A stretch of 64,000 nucleotides of DNA from Liopterus haemorrhoidalis (lineage: Eukaryota > Arthropoda > Insecta > Coleoptera > Dytiscidae), in contig OZ020616.1 of assembly GCA_963971575.1 (NCBI GenBank), forward strand, positions 41,382,250-41,446,249. Direction: 5' to 3'. The first letter of the stretch is position 1, and the number at the start of each line of letters is the position of its first letter. Below, piece after piece: positions 23,304 to 34,439 of this stretch. A program made the position numbers and the translations under genes. The notes beneath the pieces were generated by a model. It ran no database searches. It was not told the DNA's origin and saw nothing but the letters and a program-made list of their open reading frames with translations.

Positions 23304-23749
23304 ATATCCACCTTAAATCAAATATATACAAGACAATAGCCCGTCCTGTCGCATTGTACGGATATGAATGCTGGCCGACCATAAAAGGCACTGAACGTAC
23401 ATTACATTCCATGAAGATGCGCCTGCTTCGCTGGTTCATTGGCAATTCTCTCCTGGAGCACACACCGAATGATGTTATTCGGCAAAAGATTGGTATGAGA
23501 CCAATTCAGAAAAAAATGTGGGAAAAACACCTTCAGTGGTTTGGACATGTCAGACGAGCAACACCTAGTACCATTTTCTTCATTGCACACAATTTTACAA
23601 TAGATGGTAAGCGCCGTCGCGGTAAATCAAAACAACGATGGCAATATACAATCGACGATGACAAGTGGATTGCCCATTTATGCCCGGAAGAAGCGTTTAA
23701 TTGGCAAAAGTGGCATTCAAAAATCCAAAAAGGGGTCAATAAGTCTTAA
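23304..23749 (+). pseudogene. LINE reverse-transcriptase C-terminal fragment
   Basis: A continuous plus-strand frame reads HLKSNIYKTIARPVALYGYE, then CWPTIKGTERTLHSMKMRLL, NDVIRQKIGMRPIQKKMWE, LQWFGHVRRA and KRRRGKSKQRWQ, ending IQKGVNKS-stop at 23749. This is the thumb and C-terminal part of a non-LTR RT, in which the pattern LYGSECWP ... RWxGHVxR ... GRPKxRW is widespread. The palm domain is absent (5'-truncated), but the fragment itself has no internal stop over about 145 codons, so it is not very old. Confidence 0.85.
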
Positions 23750-23826
23750 TGACCACTTCTCTCACACAAAACTTGTTTCCTTTACCTCTAAAAATGCTAA
23801 ATAAATTGCTTGCGATTGGAACATGG

Positions 23827-23856
23827 TTTCAGATGCTCTTAAAAGAGCATCTGAAA
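23827..23856. repeat. Perfect 30-bp palindrome
   Basis: TTTCAGATGCTCTT, AA, then the exact complement. Downstream of the LINE fragment; it could fold into a short hairpin. Function unknown. Confidence 0.85.
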
Positions 23857-23953
23857 GTTCGAAAAATTAACAAAGACGTTCCAACCTCAAGGAAGGCATT
23901 AAAAGTAGTATATAATAATATTGATTTATAGCATGCTAGTTAGAGTCATTTTT

Positions 23954-24661
23954 AGGGTTTTGTAGGTATGACCAAAAAACCCTTATACCGTCATTTTGGC
24001 GCCTGTCTGTCTGTCTGTTCGGTAAAAATTGTAGCAAAACGGCTAAACCTAGAGAGTTGAAAAGACGCTCAAGGAAAAATACTAAGAATTTTTGATTCAA
24101 TTATGTTTTTGGAATTTTTTTTGTATATACATATATATATATATATTTTGACGATGTAAAATTTTTAATACGTTATCTAACACAGTAAACCAGTAAGGGT
24201 TTATAGTGTAATGGGTAGCCTTCTCGCTTCCTAAGCTGAAAATTAGGGTTCACTTTCGGGCTGGAGAAAATTTTATTTTTTCGTTTTTTTTGCATTTTTA
24301 AGAGCGTAAATTTAATAACCAGTGGGAATTGTTGGAATTATAATTTAATTCTATGTTTCAATGTATACTAAATCAGAAGGGCGGAGCATATGATTTGAAA
24401 TAACCAATGGAAGCCATAGGCGCAATTTTCAAAATTTTAATGAACCTTGCTATATAAAAAAAAATACTGAACATATTTAGAAACCTAAATAATAGTATTA
24501 GGCATTCGAATTAAAATTAACAAAAAAATATTTTAACATAAAATTAGTTTTTAAAGTTCTTAGATTAACAGATGAACCTTTGGCATCCCAAATAATCATC
24601 ATTCACTTACTAAATACCTGCGAAACCCTGAAATGTGTGAAAATTCACACTTCACATCAAT
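23954..24661 (+). mobile_element. HINE family 1 element, copy B
   Basis: AGGGTTTTGTAGGTAT at 23954-23969, a short (GTCT)n tract at 24004-24018, tRNA-like module 24204-24257, 3' sub-terminal repeat ATACCTGCGAAACCCT (24614-24629) and hairpin GTGTGAA-AA-TTCACAC ending at 24650. It is shorter than copy A because of deletions after the GTCT tract. Begins inside a short T-run (CATTTTT). Confidence 0.85.
24204..24257 (+). promoter_or_regulatory. tRNA-like module in HINE copy B
   Basis: A-box-like TAGTGTAATGG (24204-24214) and B-box-like GGTTCACTTTC (24247-24257), followed by a T-rich run. Less tRNA-like than in copy A. Confidence 0.45.
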
Positions 24662-25206
24662 TGTTTTATGCGTACTCAGCAATTTGAGTCACGCTTTGAA
24701 AAGGTTGAGACACACCAATGTATACGATGTTTCGTACATTCCTTAAATCTAATTTATAAATACTTTTTCTAGAGAAAATTCTACTTTTTAAGTTGTCAAG
24801 TTGTTTGTCCAATAAATTCAAATAATACCCTAGGGTACTAGAATCAGTAGAGCTACATTAAATTTAAATTTTACGTTTCAACAGTACAGTAAAAGCACAA
24901 TAAAAACTGTAGTTGTAATAACAAAATAAACATTTATAAAAATGTTTACACAAATAAATATACAAAACGTAAATATATAAATAATTAATTGAGTTACATA
25001 TACATACACATTTTGTTTTTGTGTTCAGTCATCAACCTAATTTGGACCACAAAGTAATATAGTCTTGCTAAAAAAAGCCCTTTTAAAAAGATGGAGTAAA
25101 ATTGGGGTCTGAAAGACTAGTGTATACATTCCATTGTCAATTCTGCCTTGGCACAGAACGCTTTTAAATTGACAATACAGATTTTATAAGAATTGATTTA
25201 CTTATT
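24662..25206. other. Unannotated AT-rich stretch
   Basis: No coding block or repeat recognised. Confidence 0.5.
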
Positions 25207-26420
25207 ACGAGGGCTGAGTAGGATAATAGGAGGGGAGTTTGATAAGTCAATGACTTTGATAAGAGATGGCACTCAGATCGCAAGTTTGACATTATTTCTA
25301 ACATTTGTCATTTTTTTTAGACATACATATTCTGTTTCAAGTAGATCTGTTAAATAGTACATTTTTAACAGCGTTCGCAAGCGGTTAAGTTTGTTTATTT
25401 GCTACAAAGCAAATAATTGAATTTCGTATGTTGATAAAGCACTACCTTTTGCGTGAAAAAACCATTAATAAAACTGAAGCAAAGCTAATAAAGTATTAGG
25501 AACTCTGCTCCACTGCATGGATTGGTTCACAAGTAATTTACTGAATTTCGTTGTGGTTGTACGAGCACGAATAATGCTAAGAGCCCGGGATGTCTACCAC
25601 AACTGAAGAGATAAGTGAAGATACGTGAGAAAGACAAGATCTCAGACGAACACGTGTTTTATATCCTACATGAAGATTTTGGCATGAAAAAGCTATCTGA
25701 AAGATGGGTCCACGTTTGCTCACAGTGAATCAAAAACGGAATCGCGTGACCAATTCAAAGCAATATATGGATATATATAAGCGCTATCCAAATGATTTTT
25801 TGCGGTGTTTCATAACCATTGATCAAACATGGATACACTCTATACACCAAAAATGAAAGAATAGTCAAAACTGTGGATTTCTCCTGTCGAACATGCTCCG
25901 AAGAAGGCAAAAAGTTCTTCTTTGGTCGAAAAGGTCATAAACACGATTTTCTGGGATTCACAAGGCATAATCTTCGATCATCTGGAAACGGGAAAAATGA
26001 TCACAGAACAATATTATGCCGCTTTTTTTGGATCGATGTTAAGTTATGTTGATGAAAAAGCGGCCCCATTTGGCGAAGAAGAAAAATCTGTTCCACCATG
26101 CCAATGCATCAGCTCATTCATCCGCAGTTTCATCTGCCAAAATAATCGAATTACACTATGAACTGCTCCCTCATTTACCCTATTCTCCAGATTTGCCTCT
26201 ATGCAATTTCTTTCTCTTTCTAGATATAAAGAAATGTCTCGCTGGAAAAAGATTCGCATCGCACGAGGAGATCATCGCTGAAACACACACCTATTTTGCA
26301 GAGTTCTAGAAATCATTTTTGGAAAGCTTAAAGAAATTGAAATATCACTGAGTAAAACGTAACGAGCTAAAAAGAAACTTTTATGTTGAAAAATATTTCG
26401 CATTTTGATAAAAAAAACAC
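25207..26420 (+). pseudogene. Highly decayed mariner transposase
   Basis: Recognisable islands in several plus-strand frames: GMKKLSERWVHVCS (about 25680), FLRCFITIDQTWIHSI (about 25800), KVLLWSKRS (about 25900), KRPHLAKKKNLFHHANASAH (about 26060), LLPHLPYSPDLPLCNFFLF (about 26165) and CLAGKRFASHEEIIAETHTYF (about 26240). The second catalytic aspartate is Ala (HAN) and the third is Asn (LCNFF). Many stops. The left boundary at CGAGGGCTGAGTAGG (about 25208) resembles the ends of mellifera-type mariners; the right boundary is uncertain. Confidence 0.82.
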
Positions 26421-27143
26421 ACAGATGTCCAACACGAGGGGTATAGGTCAGTCGGTCAATCAACACACACCGTCATTTTGCGTCATGATTTCAATGATAA
26501 ACTTAATGGCGAAAAAATAACTCAATTGATTTATTTTGCATTTAAATTATAAACTAATATTTCTCTTCACTTTTTTATTTTACTAAAACATACCTATTGA
26601 AGTTGTATTTAGTTTGTGTTCGATAGTCATTTTGAAGATTTACAAACTTAAAAAATGTTTTTATTTAATATAAGGACATTTGTATTGGTCTCACTAAATT
26701 TTATCTTGTTTACATTTGCCAACATTTTATAATACGTTCTGATTCGTTTTGACATTTGTCCATATATCTATCTTACAGTTTGTTTTACTTACAAAAATTG
26801 TATTTTATTTAGTTTGTTGTTTATTTAGCAGTTTTATATTTAGTTATATATTTTCTTATAGATATCTTATAGATTTCTATTTGATAATAGAGAATTATTG
26901 CAACATCTGTTCTACTGATCTTTTAATAAAGTTTTCCTTTATTTGACATGTGCGCATGCGCAGTTGATATATCCTTAATTTCTTTCTGTTATTAAAATAC
27001 AGGCAACCTATATTTAATTTAAATAACGGCAAAGCATTTTTTATTTAAAGCACCTTAATTTTGACAGGTCTTCTGTCAATGTAACCTCAAAATTAACAAC
27101 GGAGTAAATTCGAATAAAAAATTGGTGACTTTTCTTGTGAGTA
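26421..27143. other. Unannotated AT-rich stretch
   Basis: No repeat or coding block seen; includes the upstream region of the SANT-like frame. Confidence 0.45.
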
Positions 27144-27377
27144 GTGATGCAAGCTAAAGATAAAAAACGTTTACGATTTAAATACGAGGACGATGTTATT
27201 CTTCTCCGAGAAATTGTGTCACGAAACCCTTTTGCGAATGGTTGTGCCGTATGCGAGTATGCCGTATGGGAAAAAAATAGTCTGTTGCAGTTAACTCATA
27301 TAAGAGTTGCAGTTAACTTCTATATTCATTACAATTTCGATCTATCAATTTGGCATATTTGTCAAAATAAAGTATGA
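27144..27377 (+). CDS. Possible SANT/Myb-like exon fragment
   Basis: ATG-initiated 77-codon frame starting MQAKDKKRLRFKYEDDVILL, then REIVSRNPFANG. The pattern (R/K)FxxEDDxxLLREVxxxNPF is the start of SANT/Myb-like DNA-binding domains found in many insect proteins, including partner proteins of PIF/Harbinger transposons. The conserved part covers only about 30 residues; after NPFANG the frame loses similarity. The fragment may continue in a downstream exon (the sequence after CGAATG|GTTGTG could be a donor) or may simply be broken. No second exon was identified. It could be a host exon, a retrocopy or a transposon-associated gene. Confidence 0.4.
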   Translation: MMQAKDKKRLRFKYEDDVILLREIVSRNPFANGCAVCEYAVWEKNSLLQLTHIRVAVNFYIHYNFDLSIWHICQNKV

Positions 27378-27791
27378 AGCAAGAGCACCGTTGCAATAAC
27401 ACTCTTTAAAACATCATGAAAAATTTTAATACAGGATATTTTATTAGAGGTTTCTTTTAATAAAGTCAGCTTTTTTTCACTTTGCAATATCTCTCTATTG
27501 TGTGTAGTGCATAACTTTTTAGGTTAAATTCAACTTATTTCTATTTTCTTTTCTTTGATCATATTTTTGGATCACATCAGTCCTTTTTAGGATTATTTTG
27601 ACTATTAGAATAGTTTATTTGTTTCTATTCTGTTCTTATTCTTTTATTTTCATTTCATTTCGATAGAAGTGACAGCGTACAAATATCACATTCGTTAAAT
27701 GGATGCCATGCAAACGTACCTAATAAACGCCGCAAAAAAATGTGACTTTTCAAGTGACGCAACTGCACTGACTGGCCGACTACCCTATATA
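27378..27791. other. Unannotated AT-rich stretch
   Basis: Contains nothing recognisable. Confidence 0.45.
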
Positions 27792-27793
27792 TA

Positions 27794-28202
27794 CCGGGTG
27801 AATTATTTAAGGAGCAACATACATGTTTCACATATAATGTTAATGAAGTGACTTATTTCATTTGCAACATAGCAAATTTTAAAAGCAAGCACATATCCAT
27901 GGCAACAGATATGCAATGATGATTAAATATAATAGTCATTTGACATGATTAAGTTCATTGACGGCTAAAAAATAGTAAATTAGAAACAATAAATGATTTT
28001 TTATTAGTTTTTTTATATTAATATTCAAACAAAAATAATAATGTTTTAGTAGCTAAGCCCAAAAAATATTTAAAAAAATAATTTTCGTCATTTCTATGGA
28101 TACGATAAGCATTTGTTTTATGGCTATGTTGCTTTTGAAATAACTCACTTCATTAACATTATATGTAAAACATGTATGTTGCTCCTTAAATAATTCACCC
28201 GG
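27794..28202. mobile_element. 409-bp MITE with about 75-bp inverted repeats
   Basis: Ends CCGGGTGAATTATTTAAGG, exactly complementary on the right; the arms match over about 75 bp with a few differences. TA flanks both sides (27792-27793, 28203-28204). Non-coding AT-rich centre. Probably Tc1/mariner-type. Confidence 0.9.
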
Positions 28203-28204
28203 TA

Positions 28205-29126
28205 TGTGTTGCTTCTGAATTACTTGTTTTTAATCAATTCTTAATAACTTTTTAATACCGGGCTATACTGTCTTAATGATTTATTAAAGAGAAATAAATT
28301 TTCTATGCGATAGATTAAAAAAATATAGAGCGTTAAAAAATATATCAGACATGCATTAAATAGACACGTGCATTTATATGACGGCATACTCTTTTGTTTC
28401 CTTTTTAAAATTATGGCCTATTTACATTGTATTTTAACCAGGGAGTAGAAGGGAGGGGACACTATGCATTGATTTATGTCTCCTATTTTAACCAGCTGTT
28501 TCCGCCATCTTGGTACACTCAGAGCATTATTTCGTGATATTAACTTTGTTTTTCTTGTGATTTTAATTTTAATTGTGTTTTCCTTCTGATAATGGAAGTA
28601 TAGTATCTGTTAAAAGTAAATATAAGTTTTATTATGATTTTATTTTGATATTTTACTTAAAAGAATTCAAATTTTGCAAATAATTCCATATATTCAATTT
28701 TTAAATAATAAGATATGTACCTGCTACCTCGTGAACTGTACTATATAAATGATTGTACCAATGCGCGTGCATTACTTTCCCCTTACCGCACCAGTAGACA
28801 TTTACCACACCATTATATTAAGTCCATTCTACATTATACTTTTTTCAATACTTTTTTCAATACTATCCAACTCTGACGTCATTTCAACTTTTGATACTAC
28901 AGAATATAGTGGGGGAAAAAAATAAGAGACAGTGAAAAATTTTATATCTTCCATCTCTTATTACTTTTCATTGCCAACTTAAAAATTTTTAGGTTCAGAT
29001 GGCAGACAACAATTTGGTTATAGTGAACCAATTTATAAATATTGTTTAATTGTGCTAAGTTTATATTTAATTATATGATCCAAATAAACTTCTTATCAAC
29101 TTAATAAACTACTAAAAGTTAAGTTG
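28205..29126. other. Unannotated AT-rich stretch
   Basis: No coding block or repeat recognised apart from a duplicated CTTTTTTCAATACT at about 28840-28864. Confidence 0.5.
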
Positions 29127-29264
29127 TAAACAAAAACTAAAAAGTTGGTGTTGGTACGATTGAAAAGTACCGAACTGTCATCCAAAACTACCCCCGGTCA
29201 AATTTTTGATTGACAGTTCTGTACTTTTCAGTCGTACCAACACCAACTTTTTAGTTTTTGTTTA
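29127..29264. repeat. 138-bp hairpin with 54-bp arms
   Basis: Left arm 29127-29180 (contains AGTTGGTGTTGGTACGA) and right arm 29211-29264 are complementary with about three mismatches around a 30-nt loop. Could be a tiny fold-back element or a transcribed hairpin. It abuts the tandem array that follows. Confidence 0.88.
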
Positions 29265-29265
29265 A

Positions 29266-29719
29266 AATCATCTCCCAAATCCAAGTGAAGAGCAAAAAAA
29301 AGGTCCTCATAGCCAAATCCAAGTGAAGAGCAAAAAAAAAGGTCCTCATCTCCCAAAATCCAAGTGAAGAGCAAAAAAAAAAAGATCCTCATAGCCAAAT
29401 CCAAGTGAAGAGCAAAAAAAAAGGTCCTCATCTCCCAAAATCCAAGTGAAGAGCAAAAAAAAAAGGTCCTCATCTCCCAAAATCCAAGTGAAGAGCAAAA
29501 AAAAAAAGATCCTCATAGCCAAATCCAAGTGAAGAGCAAAAAAAAAGGTCCTCATCTCCCAAAATCCAAGTGAAGAGCAAAAAAAAAAAGATCCTCACCT
29601 CCCAAATCCAAAATGCGGGACAATGCGGGACTTTTGCGGGACGCATCTTAATGCGGGACAAAATGTTAAAATGCGGGACATTCACGCAAAATGCGGGACG
29701 AATGGCTTATGTCACCCTA
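29266..29719. repeat. Expanded 40-bp tandem array inside a hAT-MITE
   Basis: Eight copies of a unit built on CCAAGTGAAGAGCAAAAAAA, linked alternately by CTCATCTCCCAAAAT and CTCATAGCCAAAT. They are followed by GCGGGACAATGCGGGAC motifs and the terminus TGTCACCCTA (ends 29719). The inverse-complement copy at 3156-3348 has only two units. The other terminus is missing, apparently lost next to the hairpin. Open frames across it are by-products of the repeat. Confidence 0.88.
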
Positions 29720-29987
29720 GGCTTATGTCCCTTCCATATCATCTCCTTAATTTTAACACATCGCGTTAAAATATATAATATTAACGCATACTTTAAGAAA
29801 TGTTCTTACAGAATAGTATTTTTCGAAAAATGCGTTAAATACGGTGTTAAAATAAAAAAAAAAAGTTAATTTTAACGCATTTCTTAGAAAATACACCTAT
29901 CGGGTGTATTTTCTAAGAAATGCGTTCTAGATGAAATGATAGTTATAGGATAAGAAATATAAATAATTTAGCTGTACATAGACAATA
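29720..29987. other. Unannotated stretch with a strong palindrome
   Basis: AACGCATTTCTTAGAAAATA... at 29874-29897 and its exact complement at 29903-29926 form a 24-bp-arm hairpin with a 5-nt loop. The surroundings repeat GCGTTAAAAT. No coding signal. Confidence 0.7.
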
Positions 29988-30128
29988 TCATCATTATCAT
30001 CATCATCATTGCAACTATGTCACCCATCGTGGGATGTAAGTCTCCCATAGTGTTTTCCATTCTTCTCTATTGGTGGCTTTTGTTATCCAGTCGTGGCCTG
30101 CACGCCTTTTAATATCGTTCGTTAAAAA
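29988..30128 (-). pseudogene. 3' end of a LINE with (ATG)n tail
   Basis: Minus strand reads NDIKRRAGHDWITKATNREE, then WKTLWETYIPRWVT-stop, the typical C-terminus of RTE-like LINEs, followed by a short spacer and an (ATG)n tail. Severely 5'-truncated. The same ending style occurs in the element at 48415-49297. Confidence 0.75.
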
Positions 30129-30837
30129 ATATTCATGATAATGCCGACCTTTGAAAGAGGATGACATAGAAGAAGTTAAAATATCTTAGCAGCATTGCAA
30201 GAATATTTTGCTTGTACAATGTTACTGCATTTTTTCTTTTTTAATATATAGTTCAAAGCTGACATTTTCACCCACACATTTTAAAATGCAATATATGATC
30301 TTCCCACTCAAAATATTATTATCAAATTGCTGTTATTTGAACAAACATAAAGGTATTTATTGAAAAACTTCAGATAAGAGTTTTAAAATATGCAAATATA
30401 GCCCTACGCAATTTTATGTAAAAATATGCTCCTATGATGTCACAAATTTGCATTGCAGAATACGTCGGAGTATACAGGCAATAATTATTACAAAAATTTA
30501 CTTATGTATTAAAACAATTAACATATTTTTCATGAATAAATTAATTCAGATATCTTTTTTATTTCTTAGAAAATACGCTTTTATAAAATTGCAAGCTATA
30601 AATAAATAATATATTAAGGTCACCCAGAGAGTAAAGTATTTTTGCTTTAAATGATGACAATGAGTTACCGTGGCTCCGTGGTAAAACGGTTGTCTACAGG
30701 CCACAAAGACGGGGGTTTGACTTCTCTACCTTGTAATGATTTCACATAACTGTGGTAGTGTAAAATAATGAAGTCTCTGGATGTTTTTTTTAAATATAAA
30801 TTTATGTATATTATATAAAATAATTATAACAGAAATA
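30129..30837. other. Mostly unannotated; tRNA-like patch near 30670
   Basis: At about 30663-30725 the sequence has an A-box-like TGGCTCCGTGGTA and a weak B-box-like GGTTTGACTTC with a 12-bp CCTACAGG-type centre. It does not fold into an obvious functional tRNA and may be a SINE head. Confidence 0.35.
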
Positions 30838-31520
30838 TAACAACATCAGAATATAATCTACAAAAAGAAACATTAAATTCGAAAAGATGATAATAAGACA
30901 TCCAGAAAAAAACTTGCTGTATCAGTGCTGGACAGAAATAGAACGAAAAGAGATAGAAGGAAAGATGCAATCCAGATGGGAAGCAAAAAGAAGGAAAAGA
31001 TTTGAGCATAATGGCTGAGTAGCCATTATCAACTAAGGAAATATCAAGAAAGAGGTCGGAAAGACAAGATGTGACACTAAAAATAACAGATAGAATGAGG
31101 GACATCCATGGACAAGAAAGAAGTGAGAGGTTAAAAAATTCGAGTTATAACAGCAAACACAAGAAAACTTGGACGACGCGCTTGGTCAAAATCTAAATTA
31201 ATGGATTCAAAAAGAAGGTAATAGCTAGATTTCGGTGCGGAAATGAGGAAAGAGAAATTGAGTACTGAAGAACAGATAAACAAAGAATATACAGGATGTG
31301 TAGAGAGGAAAGAGAGACCTTGGAGAATATAATGAAGAATTGTGGAAAAATGAAATTTAAAGACGAAACAAGAGAAGACGCGTTGTGTGAATCAAGGCAA
31401 GGATGGAAATGGATGGAAGATGACTTAGAGAGAAGAGAAGATTTGAGACAAAGATTCAGCAACAATTAGAATACGTATTTCAAAATAAATTAAATTAAAC
31501 TGTATGTAAATAAAATGTAG
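30838..31520 (+). pseudogene. LINE C-terminal domain and 3' UTR
   Basis: Purine-rich plus-strand sequence with broken frames. About 30880-31010: KMIIRHPEKNLLYQCWTEIE and EAKRRKRFEHNG. From about 31220: ARFRCGNEEREIEY-stop-RTDKQRIYRMCREERETLEN, then IMKNCGKMKF and DDLERREDLRQRFSNN-stop at 31468. The C-x(n)-C zinc-binding pattern with RxCxEERETLEN matches the C-terminal region of R1/Jockey-type LINEs of insects. An AATAAA-like 3' UTR follows. Several in-frame stops. Confidence 0.75.
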
Positions 31521-32298
31521 ATTTTAACCAAAAGGTGTAAATAAAATAACTATCTATATATTTATAACAGAAATATTTCCTAGATTTTTAACTATTAGTA
31601 TTTAACTGTGTATTATGTTTTTATTGCTAACACATTTGTTTTTCCAGTTAGTTCCAACGCTGTCTTTTAGAGCGATTTCCCAAAAACCTGCTTCAGATTT
31701 TCATCTTCCGATATTGTGCAGCTCTCAGACCACTAACCAATGTACCACCGTTGTTAACATTAAAATATGTTTCCAACATTTACATTTTCCTAAAATAAAT
31801 CGTCGCCTCCCGAATATTTACGAAGATACACGAAAATCATTTGTTATGATCGAAGTTACCTCCTTTACATGTTTGTTTATATTTGACCGTGCTAAACAAT
31901 TTTATTATAGTTTTTGAAGTGTTTTTAAACATAAATACATAATAATGGTATACATTATATGAATAAAAGTGGTATATCGCTTTATAGGTAAGTCAAGAGA
32001 TACTTCTATAAAGGTTATTGTTTGTTTTCCGTCCATGATTCCCTGGCCTCTCGTAGACTAATATTGAGGATGTTATAAAATGTTTGGCGATCAGTAACGA
32101 TTGCTATTTATGCCACACATCTTTATAACTAGAATAATATTTATAAGTTTATAAATAAAATAATAAATAATAGTATTCTAAAAATTGTTGTAGGTTAAAA
32201 TACAAGCATAGCATTAGAATCACAAGACTCTCTCTGTTATGTTTATTAAAAATAGATGTACAAATCTTTGTCTGACACCCCTTTGTCTTATCTTTATG
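31521..32298. other. Unannotated stretch
   Basis: A 100-codon plus-strand frame at 31615-31917 has no recognisable domain and is rich in Phe/Ser; probably chance. Confidence 0.4.
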
Positions 32299-32300
32299 TA

Positions 32301-33177
32301 CGAAGGATATTCAATAATTAAACAGACAAATTGATGTAGAAAAAAACTGTGTATTTTTACAAAATGAGACTTTTACTGCTTCTCAACATAATCCCCACGA
32401 ATATTAATACACTTGTCCCAACGATGAACTAGTTTTTTTATACCTGATCCAAAGAAATCTTTGTCTTGTTGTTTGAGCCAATTTCCCACAAATTGTTTGA
32501 ATTCCTCGTTGTCGCTGATCTGTTTTCCGCATAATGCCTCCTTGAGTGAACCAAACAAATGAAAATCAGAAGGAGCCAAATTTGGACTATAGGGAGGATG
32601 AAGTAGTATCTCCCAACCCATGTTCTTTCAAGTCTGTACACATTTTGAGTCTTGTTTTTTTGTGTTGTTGCATTAACTGTTTAAGGACCCACTTTGCATT
32701 TGTTTTGCTGTACTTGACCTTGTCAATGATAACGTGATGAACTGTGCCAACACTAACTGCAACTTTTTTTGCTATATCTTCAACAGTAATACGTCGGTAT
32801 TCACGAATAATATCGTCAATGCGGGTTTCAAGCGAAGGAGTTGACACTTCAACTGGCCGGCCAGGACGTTGCTCGTCAGTCAATGAGGTTCGCCCATTTT
32901 TAAACTGTTCTACCCACTTATTAAAATTTCCGCGATTTATATAACTTTCACCACATTGTAAAATCATTCGATTTTAGCTAGTTTTTCAACTTCATAAAGC
33001 AAAAATCGAATCACTGAACGTTGTTCAACTAATGTGGAAACTTTTAACAATTTTTATCCGTCAGGTATTCTCAGTTCTTCCCAGTGATGCCAACCTAAAG
33101 CCATGAAAGTACCAAACTCCTCCTACAAACCGTTAATACTACATCAATTTGTCTCTTTAATTTTTAAATGTCCCTCG
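32301..33177 (-). pseudogene. Mariner deletion derivative, 877 bp with complete ends
   Basis: Inverted ends of about 40 bp (inverted right end GAGGGACATTT, left CGAAGGATATTC, both continuing GACAAATTGATGTAG) flanked by TA (32299-32300, 33178-33179). Minus-strand N-terminal DNA-binding part (SYINRGNFNKWVEQFKNGRT; second HTH DIAKKVAVSVGTVHHV) runs to about 32600. It joins directly, in another frame, to the C-terminal part HPPYSPNLAPSDFHLFGSLK ... KKLVHRWDKC. The first two catalytic aspartates are deleted and only the third (PSD) remains. Confidence 0.92.
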
Positions 33178-34439
33178 TACCATGAGTTCACAAAGAAATT
33201 ACATAAAGATTGGCTATGGAAAATAAAAATAATGTCAACAGCAAGCTTTAGAATTAATTAACTGGGGTTGTATCACTCTTGTTGTTGTCATAAGTTTATA
33301 TTGTTATATAAAGCTTGCAGTAGACATTATTTCATTTTTCCATAGCTAACCATTATTTAATTTCATTTAAAACTCATAGTATATGTTATGCATTAAGTTA
33401 TGGAACTAATATAAACAGGGCTTTACGGTATAGCGGTTTTTATTCATATATATTCTCTATCAGCAACGTAACTTAATTTAAAAATCAATTATCCTGATTG
33501 AACTAACAATGTCCATCAATACATAATTTGTAAAAAATAATGAAATCGAATCTACAAAAGTAATTACACCTGTAGCTGTCTTTTCTTCTTCCAATTTTTC
33601 CGATTTTCCATTATTGGAAATTGCACTCAAGAGGTCTGTTCATTTTCCAGAGAACAAGCTTCCGCATTTCTCAAATAAACGCAATGTAGGTAGCACGTGT
33701 CGGAAATTGCTTTATGTACGCTTATGACAACTTTGATTTCAAATTCAGATACTTATGACTAAATACGAACATTAAAATGTGTCAGATACAGTGTATAGAT
33801 TAAAATTTATAAAGGATGCTCACATTTAACCTTTACTTTGTGTCGTTGCTTAAAATATTTTTAAATATTCTGTATCCCTTTCCTCCCTCAGCTACGGATT
33901 TTACATTAGACTGATTAGGACTGGGCTTAAAGTCGACAGAATTTCTGGGCGGAAAATTTAAAAAAATGCTTATATTTTTTATATATTTGTAAATTACATC
34001 TTCTTCTTCAACCCATGAACGTCCCACAGTAGTCTCAGCAAGCCGTAGGTTTCACTACCGTATGCAACTATATATTGGGCCTTTCACTCCGAAGAGGGAA
34101 TTTACAGGTCTACAGGTCTACAGGTGACCTAATCCGGTTTGGGAGTGGTGATAAATTTATGATGTGATGCTTTTTTTTCTTCTTATAATTTTTAATTATT
34201 AAATGAGGACGAGATGATAAGAACAAATATAAATATCCATGCCCTGACCAGGCATTGCACAGTGTTTCTTCTAGGCTACAAACCTGTTAATTTGCGGATC
34301 TAGTCTAACTAACTGTCAGAAGGTTACCTCTAGGACATTTACCCTCCAACTTGCCTTGATAAATAAGCTTATCTTTTCGGGATACGTGATCTAAGTGTTG
34401 GAAGATTCTTCTTTGATCAATTGATGACAGCTTCGTTGG
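33178..34439. other. Mostly unannotated stretch
   Basis: An imperfect inverted repeat (GGCTATGGAAAATAAAAATA... at about 33211 against about 33355) brackets 150 bp. TACAGGTCTACAGGTCTACAGGTGACC lies near 34112. No coding sequence. Confidence 0.45.

Noticed and set aside
29266..29600. Regular repeats resembling a CRISPR array
   Set aside because: The spacers are themselves repeats, the unit contains A-runs, and the genome is eukaryotic.
29228..29685. Overlapping frames over the 40-bp repeats (FFFALHLDLG-type)
   Set aside because: The tandem repeat keeps all frames open; the repeating text has no domain.
30663..30730. Possible tRNA gene
   Set aside because: A- and B-box-like motifs but no complete cloverleaf or paired acceptor stem by eye; kept only as a note in the surrounding stretch.
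31615..31917. 100-codon open frame
   Set aside because: No recognisable domain or homologous context; length possible by chance in this composition.
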